A program made the translations under genes and the position numbers. From an uncultured bacterium (GTDB taxonomy: Bacteria > Verrucomicrobiota > Lentisphaeria > Victivallales > UBA1829), in NCBI GenBank assembly GCA_902802585.1, contig CADCMR010000001.1:67223-131222 (forward strand): a stretch of 64,000 nt of DNA, given 5' to 3'. Shown piece by piece: positions 1 through 17,342 of the stretch. Numbering within the stretch: position 1 is the stretch's first letter; each line of letters opens with the position of its first letter. Under the pieces are notes generated by a model that was not told where the DNA came from, made no database searches, and worked only from the letters and a program-made list of their open reading frames with translations.

Positions 1-1836
1 GCAGCGGTAGGAGAGGTTCAGTACGTACACCGGGAATTTCCGGTAGCTGATGAGCCATTCCATGATGCTCTTCGTCGCGAGCGTGGCGGCTTCGCTGCCG
101 TCCGACGGGTTGTCCTTCAAGATCTCCTCAAGCACGCTCTTGTGACGGGGGAAGGGCGGCAGCTGCCTGTGGTCGCCCAGCAGCACGATCCGGTTCGCCA
201 GGCGCGCCGCGAGGATCGCCTCGTCCGGCGCCGCCATGCCTGCCTCGTCGATCAGGATCACGTCGAACTCGGTCCCGGTCTTCTGGAAGTTTTCAATCGT
301 GTAGTCGCGCAGGAGCCCGGGCAGCGTCCCGGCGAAGATGATCCCCGCCGCCTTCTCGCCGCAGCGCGACCGGATTTTTCGGTAGTTGCCCGGCGTTCCG
401 ACCCAATGGCTTTCCATCAGCGCAGGGTCCACGTTGTCGCGGTTGCGGGCACAGCGCAGGAACGGCAAATCCATGATCCGGCGGCACAGGTTGTCGACCG
501 CCGCGTGCGACGGCGCGCCGACGAGAATCCGGAGTCCCTGGCGCTGCATCCGCCTCACGATCTGCTCCAGCAGATACGTCTTGCCCGTGCCCGGCGGTCC
601 CTGGATCAGCACGACCCTGTTCACGCCCGAGCACGCCGCCTCCAGCGCGGCACGCTGGGGCTCGTTCAGACGGCTTCCCGGCGCAGGGGGAGGGCAGGGC
701 GGCGCGACAAACGTCGTGGCGGATATGCCGAGCAGGCCCGCAGCGGCGCCGAACGAATCGGTCGATCCGTTTTCCAGTTCAAGCTTGAGGTCGCGGATGT
801 TGTTCGCATACTGTTCCAGCGGGCTTTTCGGCATCCGGGCGGACAGGTGCGCTTTCTCCTGTTCAAAATCCACCTTGCGGTCCGTTCGGATCCGCCCCGC
901 GATCATGTCACCGTCCGCCAGGTCCACGTGCAGAAATCCGATCCGTTCGCCGTCGTCGTCCCTGACCACGGACAGCACGTCGTCCTGCCGGACCGGTGCG
1001 TCCGGTTTCGCCTGGATCTCCACGACGAGTTCGCGGTCGTGCGAGCGGAGCAGCCCTGCGTCCGCCAGCCGCAGCGAGAAATCGCGTTCAAGCTCCGCCT
1101 GAAGCCGCGCGGACCGTTCGATCAGCTCGAGGCGCTGCTTCACGCGCCAGACCGTCTCCGACTCGATTATGTCGCGCCTGTTTTTCAGATACGATTCGCC
1201 GCCTTCGTGCTCGCGCGCGTAAGTCCCGTCGAGCGGCAGAACCATCTGGTCGTCCAGTTCGTCGCCCGCCAGGTCGGCGAGCGCGTTCCGGACCAGCTCG
1301 TGCACCTGCCGGGAGTCGAGCGACTTGATTGCCTTTACGGCGCTTTCCGGGAACCCGTCCGCGATGCGGTCGGCGTATTCGTGAAGCTCCTTCAATTTGA
1401 GCTTGGAATCGGTCGCCGCCTTCCCGTCCTCCTTCATCATCCGCGCGATCTCGCGCATCGCGTCGATCATTTCCGCCACGCCGTCGCTCGTGAGCGATAC
1501 CGTCTCCTGTTCCTCCCAGTCCGCCGTGCCGTCCTGCCTGAGGCGGATCAGGTAGCTTTTTTCCCAGTCCGCCGTCCGGACGCGCAGGCGCGGGCAGCCT
1601 TCCGCCTCGTCCCAGCAATAAACGCCCTCGGCGTCCGTGCCCCGGTGCCGCGGAAATCTGAGCAGGGTCCCGTTCAGAACCAGCGTGCTTTTCGCCACGG
1701 GGAACGGCTGCGGGCAGCAGAGTTTTTCCCACAGCTCGTAGAACGCCCGCGAAGCCGCATGGACCGGGTTGCGCGAGAACATGCGGGCGCGCTCCATCAA
1801 ATAACTTTCTATGATCTGGGCTTCGGGTGAATTCAT
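1..1836 (-). CDS. Superfamily 1 DNA/RNA helicase, DNA2/NAM7 (Upf1-like) type, C-terminus cut by window edge
   Basis: ATP-dependent nucleic-acid helicase of the Upf1/DNA2/IGHMBP2 group. 612 codons are visible, reading from ATG 1836 to the left edge. A roughly 390-residue N-terminal region, rich in charged helix and with a short beta-type stretch, precedes the motor. Motor motifs: Walker A GPPGTGKT at residues 413-420, Walker B DEAG at 530-533, motif III GDHRQLPP at 554-561, and NLSYR at the very end of the visible part. The RecA2 domain with the arginine finger lies outside the window. The family unwinds duplexes by ATP hydrolysis, but the cellular job of this member cannot be told from the sequence. 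A promoter and a leader hairpin lie just upstream. Confidence 0.88.
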   Translation of the reverse strand, partial: MNSPEAQIIESYLMERARMFSRNPVHAASRAFYELWEKLCCPQPFPVAKSTLVLNGTLLRFPRHRGTDAEGVYCWDEAEGCPRLRVRTADWEKSYLIRLRQDGTADWEEQETVSLTSDGVAEMIDAMREIARMMKEDGKAATDSKLKLKELHEYADRIADGFPESAVKAIKSLDSRQVHELVRNALADLAGDELDDQMVLPLDGTYAREHEGGESYLKNRRDIIESETVWRVKQRLELIERSARLQAELERDFSLRLADAGLLRSHDRELVVEIQAKPDAPVRQDDVLSVVRDDDGERIGFLHVDLADGDMIAGRIRTDRKVDFEQEKAHLSARMPKSPLEQYANNIRDLKLELENGSTDSFGAAAGLLGISATTFVAPPCPPPAPGSRLNEPQRAALEAACSGVNRVVLIQGPPGTGKTYLLEQIVRRMQRQGLRILVGAPSHAAVDNLCRRIMDLPFLRCARNRDNVDPALMESHWVGTPGNYRKIRSRCGEKAAGIIFAGTLPGLLRDYTIENFQKTGTEFDVILIDEAGMAAPDEAILAARLANRIVLLGDHRQLPPFPRHKSVLEEILKDNPSDGSEAATLATKSIMEWLISYRKFPVYVLNLSYRC

Positions 1837-1862
1837 CGGCTGTATTGTTTCCGGGGGATGGC

Positions 1863-1893
1863 TGCGGATGCCCGCGATGGCCGCGGGTCCGCA
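1863..1893 (-). promoter_or_regulatory. Leader hairpin of the helicase mRNA
   Basis: Inverted repeat in the 5' leader: outer arms TGCGGA/TCCGCA and inner arms CCCGCG/CGCGGG with a two-base bulge and a five-base loop. It lies between the predicted transcription start near 1900 and the ATG at 1836. It has no U-tract, so it is not an obvious terminator. A role in mRNA stability or translation is only inferred. Confidence 0.4.
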
Positions 1894-1906
1894 TGTCTGA
1901 CTGGAT

Positions 1907-1935
1907 AATATAGGTCGCCGGAATGCAAAAGTCAA
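1907..1935 (-). promoter_or_regulatory. Sigma70-type promoter of the helicase gene
   Basis: Reading the minus strand: -35 TTGACT (1935-1930), 17-base spacer, -10 TATATT (1912-1907). It faces the helicase start about 70 bases away. Confidence 0.65.
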
Positions 1936-2110
1936 GGCGGAATGCGGAAATGAATGCGGCGAAAAAGGGAACAGCTTTCCGGCGAATCCGGGAAAATCAT
2001 GTTTGGATCGTCCTTTTTTGATAGAACTTTTCTAAATGTCTTTTGAGGTTAGGCAATTTAGAAACTGAACAAAATCAACGTTTTTTTCACACTTTTTTCG
2101 CAAAAACCGT

Positions 2111-2139
2111 TTGACAACGTTACAGAACAGCATTATATT
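2111..2139 (+). promoter_or_regulatory. Sigma70-type promoter of the TRL-like lipoprotein
   Basis: Consensus -35 TTGACA at 2111-2116, 17-base spacer, -10 TATATT at 2134-2139. The gene starts 84 bases after the -10. It is one of the strongest promoter matches in the window. The 1837-2110 stretch otherwise holds only the divergent helicase promoter and leader. Confidence 0.75.
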
Positions 2140-2222
2140 ATTTTCGTTCACACAAACAACTTGGTCCACCCGGGACCGAGTAAACATCTGTTCAAACCAC
2201 AAAAAGAAAGGTCTTTTCTCAA

Positions 2223-2612
2223 ATGAAAAAGATGATTCTTGGTCTTGGCGCCATCGTCGCCGCCGCCATCGTCACCAGCTGCGCTGGCGTCACCACCAAC
2301 AACGGCATGCCCGCCCTCATCGGCATGGGCCCGAACTTCTTCTCCACCCTGAAGCTCAACAGCTACATCGGCGATGTCACCAGCTCCTACACCGTCGTGA
2401 AGCACGGCGTCACGGCTGAAGCCACCATCACCAGCTTCTTCACCTGCGTCAACATGGGCGATGCCTCCTTCGAAACCCTCAAGGGCAAGGCCCTCGAAGG
2501 CGTCTCCGCCGACGATCTGATCGACATCCGCGTCGACTACGACCAGAACTGCATCTGCGGTATCAACACCGTCAAGGTGAAACTCACCGGTACCGCCATC
2601 AAGTACAAATAA
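2223..2612 (+). CDS. TRL-like family lipoprotein
   Basis: A 129-residue exported protein. It begins with a lipoprotein signal: Lys-Lys, a hydrophobic run, and lipobox VTSC with the acylated Cys at residue 20. The mature part contains the pattern GDASFETL, then a DIRVDYD segment and a closing beta-rich stretch. This resembles the TRL (tRNA-associated locus) lipoprotein family first described in spirochaetes, where the function is unknown. An AAGAAAGG ribosome site precedes the ATG. The gene is monocistronic, with its own strong promoter and a terminator right behind it, so high expression of a small cell-envelope lipoprotein is likely. The family assignment comes from pattern memory, not a search. 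Confidence 0.75.
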   Translation: MKKMILGLGAIVAAAIVTSCAGVTTNNGMPALIGMGPNFFSTLKLNSYIGDVTSSYTVVKHGVTAEATITSFFTCVNMGDASFETLKGKALEGVSADDLIDIRVDYDQNCICGINTVKVKLTGTAIKYK

Positions 2613-2640
2613 TTGAACTGAGTTCGATTCGTACTTTCTT

Positions 2641-2675
2641 CCCGGGTCCCTCGCCGGACCCGGGATTTTTCTTTT
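2641..2675 (+). terminator. Rho-independent terminator after the TRL-like gene
   Basis: Perfect nine-base arms CCCGGGTCC (2641-2649) and GGACCCGGG (2656-2664), six-base loop, then a T-rich tail from 2666. Confidence 0.85.
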
Positions 2676-2884
2676 GAATCCTCGCGCTTGCCGAAGAGCC
2701 GCGTCGGACGATGCCCGATACAGAGAAGCCGGGACGATCAGGCGCTCCGACAAACGCGAGAACTCAAAAGTCCGACCTCAAAACGAGGTTGGAGTCAGAA
2801 ACGGATCAGCCATGGTTTCCCCTGCTTTTCTTGATCAAAACCCGAAAAAATCGGAAAAAACTTTGAAAAAACACGAAAAAGTGC

Positions 2885-2912
2885 TTGCATTTCCCGGAAA
2901 CCATGATATATT
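2885..2912 (+). promoter_or_regulatory. Promoter of the tRNA-Thr/tuf operon
   Basis: -35 TTGCAT at 2885-2890, 16-base spacer, -10 TATATT at 2907-2912 (an 18-base spacing to TATTAT at 2909 is also possible). It lies 60 bases before tRNA-Thr. The 2676-2884 stretch has no convincing gene. Confidence 0.6.
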
Positions 2913-2972
2913 ATCTTTTCATTACGCTTCAAAACAAGGCGGTCCGCGTTCGTTTTGAGTGTAAGCCGTGAT

Positions 2973-3048
<76 letters not shown>

Positions 3049-3130
3049 CTTTTCCCGGATCATACAACACCTTTTAACATAAACAAACACTTCGGCGCAG
3101 ACCGCCGAAAAACTCCTAAGGAGAAAGAAA

Positions 3131-4336
<1,206 letters not shown>

Positions 4337-4442
4337 CACCAACTCCGTCCCGCAGCGGATTTTTCCCTGCCGCCGGTTCGCCTCGTATGGAGGGCCGGCG
4401 GCGTGAATCAATCACCGCGGGGCGAAGAAAGCAGATACCGCC

Positions 4443-4592
4443 ATGCGCGAAATCATTATTCTTGAGTGCACCGAGTGCAAACGCCGGAACTACACGACGA
4501 CCAAGGAGAAGAAAAATACTCCCGGTCGTTTCGAGATCAAGAAGTTCTGCAAGTTTGAACGGAAGCACACCATTCACAAGGAATGCCGCTGA
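4443..4592 (+). CDS. rpmG: 50S ribosomal protein L33
   Basis: A 49-residue large-subunit protein starting at ATG 4443. The N-terminus matches the family (residues [16 protein letters not shown]). The zinc-ribbon is incomplete: C9, C12 and C36 are present, but the usual fourth Cys, three residues after C36, is Glu39. A further Cys occurs at C48. So this is neither a classic four-Cys form nor the fully Cys-free form. The position between tuf and tRNA-Trp/secE is the standard one for rpmG. A GAAGAAAG ribosome site lies upstream. Confidence 0.93.
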   Translation: MREIIILECTECKRRNYTTTKEKKNTPGRFEIKKFCKFERKHTIHKECR

Positions 4593-4661
4593 CCTTGACG
4601 GCGCGCCTTTCCGGGTGCGCCGCGTGAGGTCCGGGCGTTCCGGCAATTCAGTTCGTTACGC

Positions 4662-4737
4662 AGGAGTGTAGCTCAGTTGGTAGAGCAGCGGTCTCCAAAA
4701 CCGCAGGTCGTGAGTTCGAGACTCTCCGCTCCTGCCA
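4662..4737 (+). tRNA. tRNA-Trp (anticodon CCA)
   Basis: 76-base cloverleaf with acceptor AGGAGTG/CGCTCCT (one G-T pair), anticodon loop CTCCAAA, T-loop TTCGAGA and encoded CCA. It sits directly before secE, a common arrangement. Confidence 0.97.
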
Positions 4738-4820
4738 TTTCATTTTCAGACAGAGGATTCGAGTAACGGGTTCCATGCGGGACCCGGGCGGCGAAAAAGC
4801 CGCGAAATCATTGGCAAGCT

Positions 4821-5027
4821 ATGGACAACAACCTCAGTTTTTTCGGAAAAATACGGTCTTTCATCGAACGGACCATGGATGAGATGAGAAAGTGCACTTG
4901 GCCGACCCGGGAACAGCTCCTGGAGTCCACGGTGCTTGTCCTCGTTGTCATGGCTGTGTCCTCCGCGTATATCGCCGGAGTCGACCAGATCCTCTATCAC
5001 ATCATCACGTTTTTAACCTCTTTCTGA
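4821..5027 (+). CDS. secE: Preprotein translocase subunit SecE
   Basis: 68-residue single-span form of SecE, the clamp subunit of the SecYEG channel. The diagnostic segment with Trp-Pro-Thr-Arg (KCTWPTREQLLES) is at about residues 24-36, followed by one transmembrane helix at about 37-60. The gene lies 84 bases after tRNA-Trp and 19 bases before nusG, the usual secE-nusG pairing. The ribosome site is weak. Confidence 0.96.
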   Translation: MDNNLSFFGKIRSFIERTMDEMRKCTWPTREQLLESTVLVLVVMAVSSAYIAGVDQILYHIITFLTSF

Positions 5028-5046
5028 TCCGGTTCCGGTGAATCCC

Positions 5047-5661
5047 ATGAAGACAGACGAAGAAAAACAGCTCGAACCTGTTGTTGACCGCAGCAAAGGT
5101 CAGTGGTACGTTCTTCAGACCGGTACAGGTCGCGAAAACAAGGTCAAGGAAGCGATCGAAGGCAAGCTTCTGCAGGAGCCCGGCGCGGTTCCCGTGTACG
5201 AAGTGATCATCCCCGTCCGCAAGTACATCGACCCGAAAACCCAGCGCACCGTCACCAGCAAGATCCATCCGAACTACGTCTATGTGAGAATGGACCTCTA
5301 CAAGGAGGACGGCGAGACCATTAACGAGGCCGTGTGGTATTTCCTGCGCGGCATCGCCGGCGTGACCCGTTTCGTGGGCGATCCCGAGCATCCGATGCCG
5401 ATCACGGACGACGAGGTGAAGGACCTCCTTCACACGGTCGATACGCTGAAGGACGGCGCGACGCTTCCGCCTCCGCCCTCGTGGCTGGTGGTCGGCACGC
5501 GCGTCAGAGTCGAGGACCGCGACTGCGTGTTCAACGGCTCCGACGGCAAGATCATAGAGGTCGATCCCGAACATGCGAAACTCAAACTGATGATTTCGAT
5601 TTTTGAGCGGGACACTCCTGTTGAATTGGAGTTTGGGCAGGTCGGTCCGTGCGAAGATTGA
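5047..5661 (+). CDS. nusG: Transcription termination/antitermination factor NusG
   Basis: 204 residues from ATG 5047. This start is preferred over the in-frame GTG at 5038 because GGTGA (5037-5041) is well placed only for the ATG. The N-terminal NGN domain begins at the QWYVLQTGTGRE segment, and a C-terminal KOW domain covers roughly the last 55 residues, including ERDTPVELEFGQV. NusG links RNA polymerase to Rho, NusE/S10 or the ribosome. It stands in the expected place between secE and rplK. Confidence 0.96.
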   Translation: MKTDEEKQLEPVVDRSKGQWYVLQTGTGRENKVKEAIEGKLLQEPGAVPVYEVIIPVRKYIDPKTQRTVTSKIHPNYVYVRMDLYKEDGETINEAVWYFLRGIAGVTRFVGDPEHPMPITDDEVKDLLHTVDTLKDGATLPPPPSWLVVGTRVRVEDRDCVFNGSDGKIIEVDPEHAKLKLMISIFERDTPVELEFGQVGPCED

Positions 5662-5698
5662 CGCGCGAACCGAACAAACATACTAAACATATCGTAGT

Positions 5699-5741
5699 CC
5701 GCAAGGTGGAAGAACACCTGCCGGTTCGTACCAGCTTGCGG
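5699..5741 (+). promoter_or_regulatory. Structured leader before rplK, candidate L1 control site
   Basis: Seven-base arms CCGCAAG (5699-5705) and CTTGCGG (5735-5741) enclose a small GGTG/CACC hairpin and a second GG/CC pairing. The structure ends four bases before the GGAG ribosome site of rplK. In E. coli, ribosomal protein L1 represses this operon by binding the rplK leader. That this is the equivalent site is inferred from position and fold only. Confidence 0.4.
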
Positions 5742-5754
5742 CGTGGAGACAGAA

Positions 5755-6183
5755 ATGGCGAAAAAGGTAACTGCGGAAATCCGTTTGCAGATTCCGGCCG
5801 GCGATGCGAAACCGTCGCCCCCGGTAGGCCCCGCGCTCGGTCAGGCCGGCGTGAACATCATGGGCTTCTGCAAGCAGTTTAACGCTGCGACTCAGTCACA
5901 GGCCGGAATGATCATCCCGGTCGTGATCACCGTCTACCAGGATCGTTCTTTCACATTTGTCACGAAGTCTCCGCCGGCTGCTGAGCTCATCAAGAAGCTG
6001 GCGAACATCCCGAGCGGGTCCCACAACCCCGGCCGCGAATCGGCCGGAAAGATCACCCGCGCGCAGATCAAGCAGATCGTGGAAATGAAAAAGAAAGACA
6101 TCAACGCCCGAAGCGAGGAAGCCGCGATGCGCGTCATCGAGGGTACTGCCCGCAGTATGGGTATCGAGGTGGTAGATGCCTAA
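5755..6183 (+). CDS. rplK: 50S ribosomal protein L11
   Basis: 142 residues from ATG 5755, chosen over GTG 5743 because GGAG at 5745-5748 is correctly spaced. The N-terminal domain has the conserved [19 protein letters not shown] stretch (thiopeptide-binding side), and the C-terminal RNA-binding domain follows. L11 forms the stalk base that contacts elongation factors. Its stop overlaps the rplA start by 8 bases. Confidence 0.97.
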   Translation: MAKKVTAEIRLQIPAGDAKPSPPVGPALGQAGVNIMGFCKQFNAATQSQAGMIIPVVITVYQDRSFTFVTKSPPAAELIKKLANIPSGSHNPGRESAGKITRAQIKQIVEMKKKDINARSEEAAMRVIEGTARSMGIEVVDA

Positions 6184-6886
6184 AAGAAGCAAACTTTACA
6201 GAGCACAGCTGGAGCGTTTCGACAAGCTCAAACGCTACTCGCTGGCCGAGGCGGCCGCGCTGCTCAAGGAACTCCCGAGCGTGAAGTTCGACCAGACGGT
6301 CGAAATCGCTTTCAAGCTCGGCGTCGATCCGAAGCAGACCGACCAGACCGTCCGCGGAGCTGTTGCGCTCCCGCGCGGTACCGGCAAGGAAGTGCGTGTC
6401 GTGGTCATCGCGGACGACGACAAGTTCCGCCAGGAGGCTGAGGCCGCTGGCGCGAACGTGGTCGGATTCGAAGATGTCATCTCCCGGATCAAAGGCGGAT
6501 GGCTCGACTTCGACATCCTCATCGCGACTCCCTCCTCCATGTCCCAGATCCGCCCCCTGGGCCGTCAGCTCGGCCCCCGCGGCCTCATGCCGAACCCGAA
6601 GACCGGCACCGTGACCGAAAAGGTCGGCGACGCTGTCCGCGAGGCGAAGGCTGGCCGTGCCGAATTCCGTGCCGACCGCGGCGCCTGCGTGCAGGTTCCT
6701 ATCGGAAAGCTCTCGTTCGAGGCTGATGCCATCGTCGAGAACGCCGTTGCGGTCATCAAGGCTCTCATCAAAGCGAAACCGTCCTCCGCGAAGGGTGTCT
6801 ACATCCAGTCGATCACGCTCAGTGCGACCATGACCCCCGGCGTGAAGGTTGACATTCGCGAAGCATCGGTGAAGGAGACAGCATGA
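6176..6886 (+). CDS. rplA: 50S ribosomal protein L1
   Basis: 236 residues, family length. The signature region with [14 protein letters not shown] lies near residues 130-150. The gene overlaps rplK by 8 bases and rplJ by 4 (ATGA), so translation is probably coupled. A GAGGTGG ribosome site lies inside the end of rplK. L1 forms the mobile stalk at the ribosomal E site and is usually the translational repressor of its own operon. Confidence 0.97.
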   Translation: MPKRSKLYRAQLERFDKLKRYSLAEAAALLKELPSVKFDQTVEIAFKLGVDPKQTDQTVRGAVALPRGTGKEVRVVVIADDDKFRQEAEAAGANVVGFEDVISRIKGGWLDFDILIATPSSMSQIRPLGRQLGPRGLMPNPKTGTVTEKVGDAVREAKAGRAEFRADRGACVQVPIGKLSFEADAIVENAVAVIKALIKAKPSSAKGVYIQSITLSATMTPGVKVDIREASVKETA

Positions 6887-7410
6887 GACAGGAACGCATC
6901 CAGATCGGACAGGACGTCGCTGCCCTCCTTACAGGCTCGGACTATCTGTTCTTTGTGACCTACAAGGGACTGAAGGTCAAGGACGTCGACTCGTTCAAAA
7001 AACAACTGGCGCCGATCGGCGCGGAGTGCCACGTGCTGAAGAACCGCTTCATCAACAAGATGGCGGAACTCAACGGCATGACCGCCCTCGCCGAATTCAA
7101 ACTCACCGGTGATACCGCTATGATCTCCGGAAAAGGCGATGCCGGCCCCGTTGCGAAGGCGATCAAGGCCTTCTCCAATGAAACCAAAGGTGTTCTCTCC
7201 GCCAAGGGCGGCTATTTCGATGGCGAAATCCTCAATGCGGATCAGGTCATCGCGATCGCCGATCTCCCCGGCAAGGACGCGCTCCGTGCTCAGCTGCTTG
7301 GTCTCCTCGTGGCTGTCCCGACCGGCCTTGTCCGCGTGCTGAACGCCAAGGCTTCCAGCATCGTCAACGTTATCAACGCTTACAAAAACAAACTCGAAGA
7401 AAACTCTTAA
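6883..7410 (+). CDS. rplJ: 50S ribosomal protein L10
   Basis: 175 residues. The N-terminal part binds 23S rRNA, and the C-terminal helix carries L7/L12 dimers; the closing segment SIVNVINAYKNKLEEN fits this. The start overlaps the rplA stop (ATGA), so the long leader found before rplJ in enterics, with its L10-binding site, is absent here. Confidence 0.96.
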   Translation: MRQERIQIGQDVAALLTGSDYLFFVTYKGLKVKDVDSFKKQLAPIGAECHVLKNRFINKMAELNGMTALAEFKLTGDTAMISGKGDAGPVAKAIKAFSNETKGVLSAKGGYFDGEILNADQVIAIADLPGKDALRAQLLGLLVAVPTGLVRVLNAKASSIVNVINAYKNKLEENS

Positions 7411-7434
7411 TTCAACTCATATGGAGGTCATACA

Positions 7435-7839
7435 ATGACTGAACAGGCTAACGTGGAAGTGACGCAGGAAATGGAACAGTTCATCTCCTACGTTGAAAAA
7501 CTCTCCGTCCTCGAGCTCTCCAAGCTCGTCAAAGCTCTCGAAGACCGTCTCGGCGTCTCCGCCGCTGCTCCGGTCGCCGTCGCCGCCGCCGCTCCGGCCG
7601 CTGCCGCTGCCGCCCCCGCGGAAGAAAAGACCGAATTCGACGTCATCCTCTCCGACGTCGGCGCGAACAAGATCGCCGTCATCAAGGTCGTCCGCGAGAT
7701 CGCGGGTCTCGGTCTGAAGGAAGCCAAAGAGCTCGTCGAAGGCGCTCCGAAGGCCGTCAAGGAAGGCGCTTCCAAGGAAGAAGCCGACAAGATCAAAGAG
7801 CAGCTCACTGCCGCCGGCGCCAAGGTCGAAGTCAAGTAA
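7435..7839 (+). CDS. rplL: 50S ribosomal protein L7/L12
   Basis: 134 residues, slightly longer than usual because the Ala-rich hinge (roughly 45-63, alternating Ala, Pro and Val) is extended. The C-terminal factor-binding domain carries the conserved [20 protein letters not shown] stretch. A strong GGAGG site precedes the ATG, in line with the several copies of this protein needed per ribosome. Confidence 0.97.
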   Translation: MTEQANVEVTQEMEQFISYVEKLSVLELSKLVKALEDRLGVSAAAPVAVAAAAPAAAAAAPAEEKTEFDVILSDVGANKIAVIKVVREIAGLGLKEAKELVEGAPKAVKEGASKEEADKIKEQLTAAGAKVEVK

Positions 7840-7869
7840 TGACTTCGCTTTGAAAGAAGTACATTTGTT

Positions 7870-7909
7870 GACGGTGGGATTCCCTCACGGGAGTCCCCCG
7901 TCCTTTCCT
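7870..7909 (+). terminator. Attenuator-like hairpin between rplL and rpoB
   Basis: Arms of 15 and 14 bases (7870-7884 and 7889-7902) pair throughout apart from one bulged T. The loop is TCAC, and a pyrimidine-rich tail CTTTCCTCGTTT follows. There is no promoter before rpoB, so this probably lets only part of the rplL transcripts continue, as the well-known rplL-rpoB attenuator does in E. coli. Partial termination is an inference. Confidence 0.6.
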
Positions 7910-7967
7910 CGTTTAAATCCGCAACGGGCTTTGCGGATTGCGCCGCGGGACGTCCCGCGGTGAATTT

Positions 7968-11819
<3,852 letters not shown>

Positions 11820-11839
11820 CTGAAGGGGGAAGACATACT

Positions 11840-16288
<4,449 letters not shown>

Positions 16289-16344
16289 AACCCGGAAAAA
16301 CGAACAAAATTCAAAAAAAATAACGAAAAACTGGAGAAATTGAT

Positions 16345-16373
16345 TTGATAATCCGCGGAAACGACGGTATATT
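16345..16373 (+). promoter_or_regulatory. Promoter of the rpsL-rpsG-fusA-S10 block
   Basis: -35 TTGATA at 16345-16350, 17-base spacer, -10 TATATT at 16368-16373. It lies 60 bases before rpsL and is the only good promoter in the rpoC-rpsL gap. Confidence 0.72.
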
Positions 16374-16432
16374 ATATGCTTGAATTTTTGCGCACAATCA
16401 GCAATTAACCAGAATACAGGTGGAAAACAAAC

Positions 16433-16819
16433 ATGCCGACAATCAACCAGTTGGTCAGAGCCGGTCGCAGCCCGAAACCCTGCAAGAGCAAATCCAAAGC
16501 TCTTACCAAATGCCCGCAGAGACGCGGCGTTTGCCTTCAGGTTACGACGAGAACCCCGAAAAAGCCGAACTCCGCTATGCGTAAAATCGCCCGTGTCCGT
16601 CTGACCAACGGACTCGAAGTCACCGCCTACATCGGCGGCGAAGGCCACAACCTCCAGGAACACAGCGTCGTCCTCGTGAAGGGCGGCCGTGTCCGTGACC
16701 TCCCGGGCGTCCGCTACCACGTCGTGCGCGGCGCACTCGACAGTATGGGCGTCGACGGACGCCGCCAGGGCCGTTCCAAGTACGGCGCCAAGCGTGCCAA
16801 GGACGACAAGAAGAAATAA
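16433..16819 (+). CDS. rpsL: 30S ribosomal protein S12
   Basis: 128 residues. Decoding-centre protein with the conserved loop [11 protein letters not shown] and the later [13 protein letters not shown] loop, the two places where streptomycin resistance arises; both keep the wild-type residues. The short C-terminal tail is Lys-rich. The AGGTGG ribosome site is strong. First gene of the str-type operon. Confidence 0.98.
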   Translation: MPTINQLVRAGRSPKPCKSKSKALTKCPQRRGVCLQVTTRTPKKPNSAMRKIARVRLTNGLEVTAYIGGEGHNLQEHSVVLVKGGRVRDLPGVRYHVVRGALDSMGVDGRRQGRSKYGAKRAKDDKKK

Positions 16820-16844
16820 TCCCACGATAAGGTAACGCATACAC

Positions 16845-17315
16845 ATGAGAAGACGCAGAACCACGAAACGGGAGCTCATCCCGGACGTCAAATACAACAG
16901 CGAACTCGTCGCCCGCCTCATCAACACCCTGATGAAGTGCGGCAAGAAGTCCATCGCCCAGAAGATCGTTTACGGCGCGTTCGACTACATCGCGACCCAG
17001 AAGAAGGACATGGAGCCCCTTGAGGTCTTCATCCAGGCCGTCGAGAACGTCAAGCCCAAAGTCGAAGTCAAGTCCCGCCGCGTCGGCGGCGCCAACTACC
17101 AGGTGCCCATCGACGTCGCGCCGGAACGTCAGGTCGCGCTCGCCATCCGCTGGATCACGACCTACTCCCAGGCCAAGAAGGGCAAACCCATGATGATCGC
17201 CCTCGCCACGGAACTCCTCGACGCCTTCGACAACACCGGCTCCTCCGTGAAGAAAAAAGATGATACCCACAAGATGGCCCAGGCCAATAAGGCGTTTGCG
17301 CACTACCGCTGGTAA
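16845..17315 (+). CDS. rpsG: 30S ribosomal protein S7
   Basis: 156 residues, family length. S7 nucleates assembly of the 16S 3' major domain and borders the E site. Conserved stretches include the N-terminal RRRRTTKRE and the [11 protein letters not shown] loop near residues 80-90. It lies 25 bases after rpsL in the standard str order. Confidence 0.97.
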   Translation: MRRRRTTKRELIPDVKYNSELVARLINTLMKCGKKSIAQKIVYGAFDYIATQKKDMEPLEVFIQAVENVKPKVEVKSRRVGGANYQVPIDVAPERQVALAIRWITTYSQAKKGKPMMIALATELLDAFDNTGSSVKKKDDTHKMAQANKAFAHYRW

Positions 17316-17342
17316 TCATCCGATGCTCCCAAGTTATACCCT

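Noticed and set aside
142..1830. Plus-strand frame of 562 codons at the left edge
   Set aside because: Arg/His/Val-rich antisense of the helicase, which carries all SF1 motifs on the minus strand.
2674..2958. 94-codon frame between the TRL-like gene and tRNA-Thr
   Set aside because: It starts inside the terminator tail, has no ribosome site and contains the tRNA promoter.
4746..6192. Several 80-190-codon minus-strand frames opposite secE, nusG and rplK
   Set aside because: Shadows of well-identified genes.
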